A stretch of 64,000 nucleotides of DNA. Origin: Cycas panzhihuaensis (Eukaryota > Cycadophyta). Below the pieces are notes generated by a model. The model ran no database searches, was not told the DNA's origin, and saw only the letters and a program-made list of their open reading frames with translations. Shown here piece after piece: positions 44,081 to 54,130 of the stretch (the first letter of the stretch is position 1; the number at the start of each line of letters is the position of its first letter). Where the stretch lies: positions 64,797,741 to 64,861,740 of the forward strand of contig CM041465.1 of assembly GCA_023213395.1 (NCBI GenBank). Reading direction: 5' to 3'. The translations under genes were made by a program, and so were the position numbers.

Positions 44081-44765
44081 GTCAAGATGGAGGTTGAGAA
44101 GCTTTTGGACGCTGGGCTTATTACTTCCATTAACTACCCTAAATGGGTCTCCAATATTGTCCCCGTTACTAAAAGGAATGGGGTAATTCGTATATGTGTC
44201 GATTTCCATGACATCAACAATGCTTGTCCTAAGGACAACTTCCCATTACCTTTTATTTATCAAATTATTGATCGCACTACCAGATTTGAAGTTATGTCCC
44301 TAATGTATGGCTTCTCCGGCTATAACCAGATTCAAATTTCTCCTAAAGACTGCCACAAGATGGCCTTCACTACTTCGTGGGGTACCTTCGCCTACAAGGC
44401 GATGCCCTTTGGCCTTAAGAATGCAGGTGCTACTTACTAAAGAGCTATGCATTTCATTTTCTACGACCTCATTGATAACACATTGGAGGTCTTCATGGAT
44501 GATATGATGGGTCTCTCCTATGTCAGGGCTCATCATCCATCTGACTTGCGTGCCATCTTCTCATGATGCTGCAAGTATCACGTTAGTTTAAATCTGCTCA
44601 AGTGTGTCTTTGTCATTACCTCAGGTAAACTCCTTGGGTTCCTTCTATCCAAACAAGGAATTTAGATTGATCCTGACAAGGTCAAGGTAATCCTTGACAT
44701 GGCGCTGCCTAGGACTCAATGACAGATTAAGTCATTCCTAAGAAGGCTTAGTTTTCTTAGGTGCT
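44081..44765 (+). pseudogene. pol: G3 reverse transcriptase
   Basis: Gypsy RT with KMEVEKLLDAGLI, 'YPKWVSNIVPVTKRNG', 'RICVDFHDINNACPKDNFPLP' (split over palm motifs), 'GFSGYNQIQI' and 'PFGLKNAGATY'. The catalytic box is VFMDDMMG at about 44489-44512, with Phe-Met-Asp-Asp instead of the usual Tyr-Val-Asp-Asp. Stops follow GATY (TAA 44438-44440), after AIFS (44566), and in 'RTQ*QIK' (44720). The last is shared with G4. Confidence 0.92.
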
Positions 44766-45300
44766 TCTTAGCAGACTTCGTTGTGAGCACTAAACCCCTC
44801 ACGAAGCTATTGAAGAAGGGAGCTCCTTTTGCCTGGTCTGACAAGACCCAAAAGGCCTTCAAAGGAATCAAGGAAGCCCTTGCTTCCGCTCTTACGTTAG
44901 TGTCTCCTCGATTCGATAGGCCCTTCGTCCTATATACCTCGGTGACTGACGAGTCCTTGGGCGCTATGTTAGCCCAAGAGGATGACTTAGGAACTGAGAG
45001 AGCTATATATTTCATTAGTTGCACCCTCGTGGCTACCGATCTTAACTATTCCCCTGACGAGAAGAAGTGTCTTTCCTTGGTCCATGTGACTAAGAAGTTT
45101 AGACACTACTTACTTGGCAATACCACCCAGGTGATCGTTCAATCTGATCCCCTGCGATACTTGCTGACTCGTTCAGATTTGATGGGTAGGGATGGTTGAT
45201 GGGCTATCCTACTTCAAGAATTCAACCTCCATATTGTCAATCAGAAATCAAAGAAAGGAATGGTAGTGGCCGAGCAACTCGCAGACGCCCCTATCCCTAA
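44766..45300 (+). pseudogene. pol: G3 RNase H (gypsy type, RT-linked)
   Basis: Motifs: 'KGAPFAWSDKTQKAFKGIK', FVLYTSVTDESLGAMLAQE, a short 'ISCTL', 'YSPDEKKCLSLV' and IVQSDPLRYLL. The frame is open from 44783 to 45199, then TGA. This is the ordinary RT-linked RNase H, distinct from the archaeal-type enzyme found near the 3' end in G2 and G4. Confidence 0.9.
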
Positions 45301-45409
45301 CTCCTTTAGTGCTCCTATTGACAACTCTCTCCCCAATGAGTCTATCTTGACGATTCAGGGAGTCTCTTCCCATCTGCTCATCGACAATGAGTGGTATGGT
45401 GATATAGTA

Positions 45410-46634
45410 CGGTATCTTACACAGCAGCAATACCACCCCAATGCCAGTAGTAAAGTTAGATCTCATATCTGGACTTCTACCAGGTAATACCTCCTCATGG
45501 ATGAGGTATTGTATAAGAGGTCCTTCGATGGGATCCTCCTCTGCTGCGTCACTACTGACGAAGCCGATCAAGTGCTTCGCGAATGCCACCACAATATTTG
45601 TGGAGGTCACTTTGGGGGCCAGTCGATGGCTCAGAGGATCCTCCACATGGGTTATTTTTTGCTATCCCTTTTCAAGGATGCTCATGCCTTCGCTCTAAAA
45701 TGTCAGCGATGTCAAGAACACACCAACATTTCCCACGTGCCTTCTGAGGCCTTGCATCCCATTGTTTCACCATGGCCTTTTACTCAGTGGGGACTAGATC
45801 TCATTAGAGCTATCTCTCCACCTTCGTCGTCACAGCACAAGTTTATCTTGACTGCCACGGAGTATTTCACTAAATGGGTAGAGGCCATCCCCTTGATCAC
45901 TACCCTTGGTAAAACGATTGCCATGTTCATTTACTAGCACATCATTTGCCATTTTGGGATCCTGTATGTTCTAATCACTGACAATAGAACTCCTTTCTGT
46001 AATAAGGAGATGGATGAGCTTTGTGAGAAGTTTAAAATTTATCACAAGACTTCTTCCCCTTACTACCCTCAGGCAAATGGCCAAGTAGAATCTTTCAATA
46101 AGACCCTCGACAACATTCTCAAGAAAACCGTTGCTCAGTCCCAAAAGGATTGGCACCTTCGGTTGCCCTCCGCTTTATGGGCTTACCGTACCTCTATCCG
46201 CTCTGCCACAGGAATGACCCCATTCTCCACCGGGTCTCTGATCGAGGCAAGACTCACTGGAGGTGGAGATTCCTTCCTTGTGAGTCTCCCTTCGAGGTCT
46301 CATCGACGAAGAGCTGATCTGTCAGGCTAACCTTCTAGACCTCAAGGCTTTGGATGAGAGACGCTTAGCCACTTGTCAGGCTAACCTGGCATCCAAAGCT
46401 TGCTCACAAAGGACCTACGATAAACATCTTCGTTCCCGCCCTTTGTTTCTTGGGGACCACGTCCTCAAGCTTGAGTATCTCCATGATCACTTGACCAAGT
46501 TCAAACCCCGATGGGTTGGTCCTTTCGTCGTTATCGAGTCCCTTGGTAATGGTGCCTACAGGGTAGCCACTCTAAAGGGATTTGAATTTGAGAAAGCTGT
46601 TAATGGGAAATTCCTTAAGAAGTTTTACGCATGA
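45410..46634 (+). pseudogene. pol: G3 integrase
   Basis: The HHCC finger is visible as ECHHNICGGHFGG ... KCQRCQEH (about 45580-45720). The core follows: 'QWGLDLIRAI' (first Asp, about 45787), 'TATEYFTKWVEAIPL', 'LITDNRTPFCN' (second Asp, about 45972) and 'PQANGQVESFNKTL' (Glu, about 46085). The C-terminal tail LKLEYLHDHLTKFKPRWVG ends at the stop 46632-46634. A TAG in 'Y*HIICHFG' (about 45936) is shared with G4. A frameshift near 46255 joins the last two open pieces. No chromodomain is seen, as expected for Tat. Confidence 0.92.
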
Positions 46635-46679
46635 TCTTTCGGCGATCCCTTCGCCCTGCTCCGAAATAAGCCTAAACTA

Positions 46680-46735
46680 CCATCTTAGGTTGTTCCCATT
46701 CTTCCCAACCATGGGTAGAATGGTAATTTAAGATG
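46680..46735 (+). terminator. Conserved hairpin after gag-pol (G3)
   Basis: Arms CCATCTTAGGTTG and GGTAATTTAAGATG surround TTCCCAACCATGGGTAGAA. Same position after the stop codon as in G1, G2 and G4. Confidence 0.55.
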
Positions 46736-47221
46736 CATCCTTCTTCTTCTTTTTGGTTCCTTCTGTGGAACCCGCATTCCTGTACTCTCTCGGGAACTTT
46801 TGTCTTCCTACTTGGGCATTTCCCAATCAAGACAACGCTTTGGAGTATCGTCACTCCTCTCTCCTGCCTACTGTTTTCTTTGCATATTCTACTATGCTCT
46901 TCTACAGATGTGTATGCCGTCCTATCCTCTAACTTCACACCTCTCTGTCGTCTCCACTCACAACATGCGTGTGTGATCCTGTTAGACATATAGCCATAGA
47001 TGGAAGGAAACGTGTATATCATACAATAAAATATTCACAACATAAAATATTCACAGCTTAACATTTATAATGTACAAAATAAACATACATGTCATCCACA
47101 CATGATATATACACAGCATCTCATGTCCAAATGGGGTTCCAATTACCCCGTATATATATATATCCAAAAATCATGTCACGTCATACATATAGGAAGTTGG
47201 TGTCCTTGCAGGGGGGTACAA
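46736..47221 (+). other. G3 convergent 3' region, AT-rich
   Basis: Non-coding. Includes repeated CACAACATAAAATATTCACA strings (47035-47060) and an ATATATATAT run near 47150. Shared with G1 and G4. Confidence 0.6.
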
Positions 47222-47890
47222 TCATATGATCCTATATATGACCCCCTGGAGGCCCGTGCTTTCCCCTATCAAAATCATATGTGCATCTCCTACTCTACTA
47301 CTACCCCACTCTTGGGGTACCATCTCTTGGTCTATGTGATCCCTCTCCTGGGGACCACATCCCTCTGAGGCTCCTCCTGGGCCTCTGCGAGCTGCCCGCC
47401 TCACTCCCCTTGCCTCGTGGTCATCTCGGGGTCGTCACTACCATGTGGGTATATGTCCTACTCTGGCTCGACCTCGATGCCATCTGTGCCACCAGCTGAT
47501 TATATCGGGCCTGGATACGATCCCTCTCCCATTGGAGTCCCTCCTCCATGACTCTAAGGCACTCTGTGAGTATCGCTATTTGGACTCTGCTCTCGACATC
47601 TCCACTTGCCCCGCCTTGTGCCTCTAGAGCCTGCACCTGTTTATGTAGCTCATCCCTCTCATGCCTTGCCTCATCTCTCTCCTCCTGCAGCTATACCCAG
47701 GAGGTCACATGCTCTTGGGACTCTGCGGCCCATATGTCCCTCGCCCTCACCAATGGGGCAAATGCCTCCATGTGGGTACCTGCCGCTCTAGGCTCATCTA
47801 CTACCTGGATGGCCAGTTGCCCCTCTGCATATACCTGATGGAATATCTCCCTCACCACAGTCTCTATCAGTCTCTAGATCTCTGTTGCAC
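47222..47890 (-). pseudogene. G3 antisense gene, exon 2 (coiled coil)
   Basis: Minus-strand exon starting GTGCAACAGAGATC. It contains a charged helix with 'IAILTECLRVMEEGLQWERDR' split into heptads, followed by RYNQLVAQM (about 47585-47490), and a basic tail (TYTHMVVTTPR). The 3' end is uncertain. Stops break the frame upstream of the helix. Equivalent to 35234-35833 and 58980-59412. Confidence 0.62.
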
Positions 47891-48001
47891 CTGCCAATGC
47901 AACACGCCATGTGTCAGTATATATCTCACCATATGCCATGATCAAATCAAATTAAATATCTATCTGGATGCCAAATAACTCTAGAAAAGGTTAGGTCTCA
48001 C
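47891..48001 (-). other. G3 antisense gene, intron (111 nt)
   Basis: On the minus strand: CACAGCAG | GTGAGACC ... TGCATTGGCAG | GTGCAACAG. AT-rich, canonical GT-AG, at the same position as in G1 and G4. Confidence 0.72.
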
Positions 48002-48871
48002 CTGCTGTGGCCACTAGCTCCTTTGGGCGTGCGGCATCCTCCCCTCCTGGCTCTCCGCCAGCTACAGGTGCCTCATCCTCAGGCACCTCCTCTACCTGGG
48101 CCTCCCTCCTCGTAGGGATTGGCTTAACTCTCACCCCTCTGGATCCCCTCCGATCCATAGCCCACGGGCCTCGTGCTCTCATCCTGTGCTCCTGATATGC
48201 CTGCCTCTCCTCTGGCAGCCCCAGATGGACCCTCTGCGCCTCCTACCATCCTTGAAGGGCCTGCCTCCCCTGCAGGTCGTGATGGGTTGGCCCTATCATC
48301 TCCATCATCTCCACCATCATCGCCTGCGGGCGCTCTTGCTCCGCTCGCCTCGCCATCACTGTCCCACCTCACCATCCTATAGGGCTCTGCTATGTAGTCT
48401 GGTAGGGTGAGGTGGTCCAGTGATGTCGCCTCCACCAATTGTTAAACATGGGCCTGGTCCTCTATCCCTCTTAACCGAGTCTGCCACTTGTGGACCATTA
48501 GGGCCCGCTCTGTGATGGGGTATGGTCCCCCCACTAGTGCCACTACTGCGAAGTAATCGAAAAACCAACACTGTAGCAATGTGCTATATGATAACCCACC
48601 TCTGTCGGTCATCCTGATAGTATCTAGTTGGGCGACGAGGTTCACTGCTATCAGGGTCGCCCAGTCCATCCTCTCGCTGGCTTCGCAGTGGTGAACTGCA
48701 TCCAACCATCCACCTGGTATCTCCCTATAGTTTTATTTCTAGGAAATCTAGAACAGAACGCATAGTATAACCAACTTCCTCACCCGAGGAATCCCTGACA
48801 TCAGTATGGTCTGAAGGGGAGCTCCCCTCTGCTCCCACCTATCAGCTCCTATGAAGAACAGGGCTACCTCT
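48002..48871 (-). pseudogene. G3 antisense gene, exon 1 (5' end cut off by G4)
   Basis: From the G4 junction the minus strand reads the middle of the plant-mobile-domain-like region: MDAVHHCEASERMDWATL, 'LLQCWFFDYFAVVALVGG' and PYPITERALMVHKWQTRLRG (48705-48442, open). An acidic Gly/Asp-rich block (GDDGGDDGDD, 48438-48124), GPSGAARGEA-like repeats and a 'VPEDEAPVAGGEPGGED' block (48182-47991) lead to the intron. The segment corresponding to the first ~100 residues in G1 is displaced beyond the window by G4. Confidence 0.72.
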
Positions 48872-49361
48872 TGTTTCCCAGCTATTGAGAATGGACTCGA
48901 GACGCATTGACGTAGGTTTGTTCAGGTATACTTTCTTACTTTTTCTTGCCCATGCTTGATTGAGGTTATTTAGAGTAGGTTGCTTGACATATGCCTGCCT
49001 ACCTGCATTACTTTTTTACTTGCTCATAATGCATGTGCTTACGGCACACCATCAACCTATGATGACTTACAGTAGGGGCATTCCTCAGTGAATGCTACAT
49101 CCCATATGGTGCACAACCACCCACGTTGTCTCCACGGTCTCTCGGAATGTTTCTGTTAGCCCTGTTTGCTCCTGTTACAACATGTTGCTTATGTTGCAGT
49201 CCTTCCTAAGCCTGATTTAATCCTTAGTTAGGACTCTTTGCATTATTTTGGGTACCTGCCCATTACCTAGACATTCCCCTAGCTGCTCTAACTTATGTTT
49301 AGCCTTGGTTTTTACCCCAAAAACTTGATGTTTCTGCTTATTTTTCTCTTTTTTTTGTTTC

Positions 49362-49436
49362 CAGTCTGATACCGCTGTAAACTTAGCGGTACCGCAGCAT
49401 TTGCTACGGTACCGCAGAGTTTGCCATGGTATGACT
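49362..49436 (+). promoter_or_regulatory. Repeated GGTACCGC motifs in the G4 U3
   Basis: ATACCGCTGTAAACTTAGCG, GTACCGCAGCATTTGCTAC, GGTACCGCAGAGTTTGC and CATGGTATG follow each other, giving three to four imperfect copies of a self-complementary GCGGTACCGC core. Weaker versions occur in the G1 LTR (about 17372-17435), G3 LTR (about 37540-37612), G2 LTR (about 25620-25660) and the 60880-60905 region. They lie upstream of the TATA position, so a binding-site role is possible. Confidence 0.45.
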
Positions 49437-50950
49437 ATTTGAAATTAAAAAAAAAGAGAACCACACGATAGTTTCCATTTTTTTGTGGAACTGCCACGTG
49501 GCGTTGATTGATTCGAGTCACCCTGATATCCCCAACGTTCACTTACTATGAACAGGGGGATAAAGGGGATTTTGCTCCTCATTTTTCAGATCTTTTGACT
49601 ATTTTTCAAATCTCTTGGAATAATTTCTGACTTTCACATAAGAAAACACACAGAAAAGACAACCTACATACATAGCAACTGGACAAAGGAAAAAAGGATT
49701 GCTATCAGCTAGACTTGCAGGGCTATTGCTGCCCCCTACAACTCTCCACAGTAAGCCCCATCTTTCTTTGCAGGTGCTAAAGGATCCAAGTGACATTTTC
49801 ACCCAAAAGCTTCCCAAAGAGCCAATTTCCAAGGCTCCAGGCTTACAAGGAGTTTTCTTCATTCTCACTCTTGCAAGGACCACTTATGATTAGTCCTCAT
49901 ATGTTGGTTGTTGTTGCTGTTCCTGGTAGCAAAGTTCATGTTTGATCTCCTCCCTACAAGGTACTTCTTGTTTCTATTTGCAATTCATTTTGTTCCTATT
50001 TCTTTTATCTATTAATGAATGAGATCCTAGTTAGCTAGTTTTTTCCTCATAGTATGGCACTAGATTACGAATACCCTCCCGTTGTTCCTTTGAAGCCTTT
50101 CTATTTTCCTTAAACTATCTCTTTCACCCCTTTCTTAATTAACCGGTGCAAAGGAGTAACATACGAGGATTTGAGGGAGGTAGGCGGGGTTCCGTCCCCC
50201 ATTGCTGTCCTTCTCCCCAAGGGTTCTGTCCCTTGTCCTCTTTGCCCTTTACCATCAACGCTTTCTTAGGGAACGGGCTAAAGGAGTTTAGTGAATTTAG
50301 TTAGGGTGTTCTGATTAGCATAGGCAACCCGTCTTTACGTCATTGCCAGAAGTCTCACCTATTAGTGTTGGACCTTACATAAACCCCTGTTCTTTTTTTG
50401 TTATTCTTTCCCTTGTTATAGTTGTTGTTTCACTACCTTATCGCCAACTAGTTTTTCTTCCCCGAGTTCCGTGGAGGTCTCCCGTGGGTGAGTTAGCCAT
50501 CCCAAGGCTATACTTCTTTCCCGTTCAAGTGTTTTTGTGGTGCATGGTGGTGAGATCATTTCTTATATGTTGCTATTTCATTTGGTTATATTTCAATGCT
50601 TAGCATAGATCTTAGTTCCATTTGATTTCAGTTTATATATATATTTCTTGGTATATCTTGTGGCCTCTCTTCTGAGAGGAAGGTGTCCTTCTCACCCATT
50701 TGTAGGACCGTGTATTGGTGGAGTGATACGTGGGATGAGCCCGTTGTAGGTTAGTTCCCCGCGCAGTGTATTTCTTTCTTTAGTTTCAAGCTTTCTGTTT
50801 CTTTCCATTTTATTTGCTTTTGCATTCTTAAGGGGAGGTAAGTAAACCCCTCTTCTATCACTTCCGGCAACTACCGTTGATCGGTAATGCATGCACGATA
50901 AACGAAGAAGAAAGGAGCAGGACTTGGAGAGACAAGCTGCACCTCCATTC

Positions 50951-50955
50951 AGGTA
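50951..50955 (+). promoter_or_regulatory. Candidate leader splice donor in the G4 LTR
   Basis: CATTCAG|GTACTAG at the position where G1 has CTCTCAG|GTAAGT (18739) and G3 CCG|GTAAGT (38911). It is downstream of the TATA position, so it would lie in the transcript leader. Confidence 0.35.
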
Positions 50956-51459
50956 CTAGATCCAGGTATTCCCCTTACTTCCTGTGTATCCCATTTTACA
51001 TTTGTTACCTTTCATGCATTTGCCTAAGTAGTCAGGAAATTATAAAAGAACATAAAGGAAAAAGGGAAAGTGTATGCATCTTTTACATTATTTCCTGCTT
51101 TATCTAGTATAGCATAGCATAGATAGCTCGCTCGCATCATATTTGAGCTGCCCTCATTACACCCTTTCCTGTATTTTCCTACACGTTAGTTAGTTCCCCT
51201 TCCATCCATTACTTTCTCATTGCCTTGAGAAGACGCAACACGCAAGGCATTCTCTCTCCTTCCCGGCCATCCGAAGGGTAGGAAGGCCTTGCTTTGCACG
51301 GCTACCTAGAAGCAACCAGGCACCTTGTAGTCCCAAATCCATGCTCTAGCACATGGATGCCCTGCGAGGTGAGGTCCTTGCTGCCTAGCTTAGTTAGCAT
51401 AGCGTATTCTTACATCCTCTTGCTAGACGTAGGGACATCACCCCGTAGCAAGCGTTTTA

Positions 51460-51479
51460 CTGGCGACCATACTAGGGAC
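51460..51479 (+). promoter_or_regulatory. G4 primer-binding site
   Basis: CTGGCGACCATACTAGGGAC after the LTR end. Conserved core with G1-G3. Confidence 0.78.
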
Positions 51480-51549
51480 TGCCAGTAAGGGAGCTAGATT
51501 CCCTTCCCCTTTTCGTTGGTATTCTTACCTCTAGGTAGTCTCTTATTCT

Positions 51550-51559
51550 GTGTTTTCAG
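51550..51559 (+). promoter_or_regulatory. Candidate splice acceptor before G4 gag
   Basis: GTGTTTTCAG|TTGGGCAACC is identical in context to G2 (31758). Together with the donor at 50952 it would remove the primer site from a spliced mRNA. Confidence 0.35.
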
Positions 51560-51726
51560 TTGGGCAACCCCCAATGTGCTTACTTCATTTTCTTCTTTTC
51601 TTTTTCTTTTAACAACGCTTACAAAGGCGTTGCATGCAATGTTTCTCACGTCTTTTGTGAGGTCTCCCACTGTTGTTAGAAGACCAATCGCCTCGTTCCC
51701 TTCCGTCGTCGAACCCCGATCTGACA

Positions 51727-54130
51727 ATGGAAGGTTACCCGTCCGATTGGGCTTACCATACCATGGCTTCGGGAACTCAAGAGTTCCCCTCATCTGTCCT
51801 AGAATCTGCCCATGGGGGCGATGATTCCATCTATTATCCAGATGACTAGTTTCACCCTGCTGACTTTCATCCTTCCGCTCATATAGCAGAAGATTCGGCT
51901 CCTCACGAGACTCACCATTCTACTGGCGAGCCCTACAAGGAGCGTCCTGAGGGATCCCCGACATTCGAGATCCCGTCAACCTCATATGGCTATGAGGATA
52001 CCCTTCCCGCCGACATAGTCGAAGCGCTTAGCGAGTACTTCTGAACAACTCACCGCCAACCGCATCCTAGGTGGTTTGAAGAAATATTGTGCAATGTAGC
52101 ATCTTCTTCATCCATACCTGCGCCTCATACAACGAATGATGCTTCTGCCCGCGTACACTCATCCTATGCTGTGTCTACCCCAGCCCCTAGGGCAAGTGCT
52201 ACGTTGTTTACCTCTAGACGTGGTCCTACTTCTTCAGGACCCGTTCGTGGCATGTCCTTTCTCTAACTTGGGGTTAGCATGCTGTTTCCAAGTCAAACAC
52301 ATGCGCTGCCTTCAAACGTGGCATGTGCGTCTCCTAGTAGGCTTTAAGGCCCTACCAGCACTACTGCCGTTAACTATGTAGGACTCACTCCTACATACGT
52401 TCAAAACTCTGCTGGTGGTCCCTCCCTTTACGTGCCCCTAGGTTACATGTCTCAACCTTAGAGGCAAGGTAGGGGAAACCATCTTCCTCCTTATGGGGTG
52501 GACCCGTTGCACCCATACGGAGTTGCGCCACCTACGGGTGGCCCATATGGGCAAAACCCGGTCCCTCACCCTTCGTTCCCGCCACCTAGTGTGACTCCTG
52601 TTGCTGCATCTTCGCAAGGGAACATACCTCCCTTCCAAGGCGTTTACCTGCAACCCCCTTTCCAACAAGGGGCGTTTCCCCAAGGAGGGATGGGTTTACC
52701 ACCCACATCCGTTCCTATTCCTTTATCGGTCATTGATCTGTTAGCCCATGTAAGGACACGTCCTTTCATGGACTATAGGTTAACGCCGTTATCTGTTGAG
52801 GCGCTAAGGACTAACCTGCTGCCTCACCCTCTTGAAGTTTCTAAATTCGACAAAACTTTGTCGCAAGACCCAACCAAGTACGTACATAGTTTCTCTATGG
52901 GTGCATCGATTATTGGCCTTACAACCATATTCTGATGAAGCTATTCCCGTGATCTTTACAGGGCGATGCCCTAAAGTGGTTTTATCGTCTCCCTACTCAT
53001 TTGATTTCTTCATTCCAGTAATTGGTAGATGAGTTCGTCAACTATTTTGACATAGCCCGTCCATTCGAAAGCGGAATGAAAGTGCTTTTGTCACTTAAAC
53101 AAGGTCATGATGAACTGAATCGTGACTTTGTGCGACGCTTTCATGATCTCCTTCACTCTACGAAGGCCACGTTGCCTAAAGAGTTGAAGCGAGATCTATT
53201 CGTCAATGCACTTTGTCCTGAAGTGCATGTGGAAGTCCTTAAGATGGGGGCAACCACATGTGATTCCGCGATTACGAGGTGCTTGGCGTTGGAGGCCATT
53301 AAGATCCAAGCTGGACTCAAGAAACCTCCTAAGCCGTCACAACACCGTGAGATACCTCCCCCAGCGAAGGAAACCAAACCTTCGCAGCCCGCTAGACCCA
53401 CCTCTCATCTGACTGAGAGGACCCTAGATCCTCTTACCTCTGCTATTCGCTCATTCGAGTGCACGATGAAGGAGCTTAAACTCCAACCTCCTTCATCGCC
53501 GACCTCCCATAAACCAGTTCAGCAGGCTTCTCATATGGTGCCCCCAAAGGGGGTAACATCCAACCTTCTCAAGCAAGGAGGATCGATCCTCCCCTTGAGA
53601 AGAGGTGGTGTTCCATCCATGGGGAGTGTTTCCACGATGATTCACATTGTCAGGCGCAGCACCCACGTGACACCCCGCCACGCGATTCATCCCCTAGGTG
53701 GGCATCGAGGCCTAACCTTGATCAACCCATTCATAGAGACCCATTCCCCAAGCACGGGGAATGTGATCGTGATGTTCAATAAAGGAATAATCAGAATCGA
53801 GATAGATCTCCTGATTCTCGCCCCTCGCATGGTAGAGGGAAGGGTATGCGAAGGCCATCTTCCTCTTTGCGCTCCCCTGACTGCCATGCTCCATCACCCT
53901 CGCAGTCCTATAATAAGGGAAAGAAGGTGATCCAAATGCTTGAGACCACTCCCCTTTATGCGTTGACCCGGTCTCAAGTTGCAAAGGAGGTAATAGGCGC
54001 CTCTGTGCCTACCTTGTAACTTGATCCTCCTCTAGAGGTTGTTCCTCCAGAGATTCCTACACTTCCCAAGAGCATTCCCGTCTGCCCTGGTAGATTCGAC
54101 TTTAGGAGAGCCCTTACCTAACCCACAGGG
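51727..54130 (+). pseudogene. gag: G4 gag
   Basis: ATG 51727 opens MEGYPSDWAY. The N-terminal half is Ser/Pro-rich and broken by stops (51847, 52042, 52264). The capsid domain includes a 'FDKTLSQDPTKYVHSFS' stretch, 'GDALKWFYRL' (52962) and then an open frame from 53022 to 53930: MVDEFVNYFDIARPFESG, 'LKQGHDELNRDFVRRFHDLLH' in two parts, and LCPEVHVEVLKMGATTC. The zinc-finger-like region and the basic tail follow in shifted frames near 53600-53930. The TGA and TAA stops in the capsid are shared with G1 and G3. Confidence 0.88.

Larger units (their letters stand above)
37082..48871 (+). mobile_element. G3: Ty3/gypsy Tat element with full pol order, interrupted by G4
   Basis: The 5' LTR, primer site, gag, protease, RT, RNase H, integrase, hairpin and most of the antisense gene are present. 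G4 interrupts it at 48872, and the rest is beyond the window. The 5 bases before it are GACAT; the partner duplication lies outside. Pol carries several stops, so it is defective. Confidence 0.93.
48872..51459 (+). repeat. G4 5' LTR (2.6 kb, subfamily B)
   Basis: Starts TGTTTCCCAGCTATTGAG and ends AAGCGTTTTA before the primer site (terminal CA decayed). It resembles the G2 LTRs: ACTCGAGACGCATTGAC against the reverse of the G2 end, and the shared GGGGTTCCGTCCCCCATTGC stretch. The TATA box has mutated to TATGAA (49547-49552), while the 3' LTR keeps TATAAA (63343). Confidence 0.93.
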
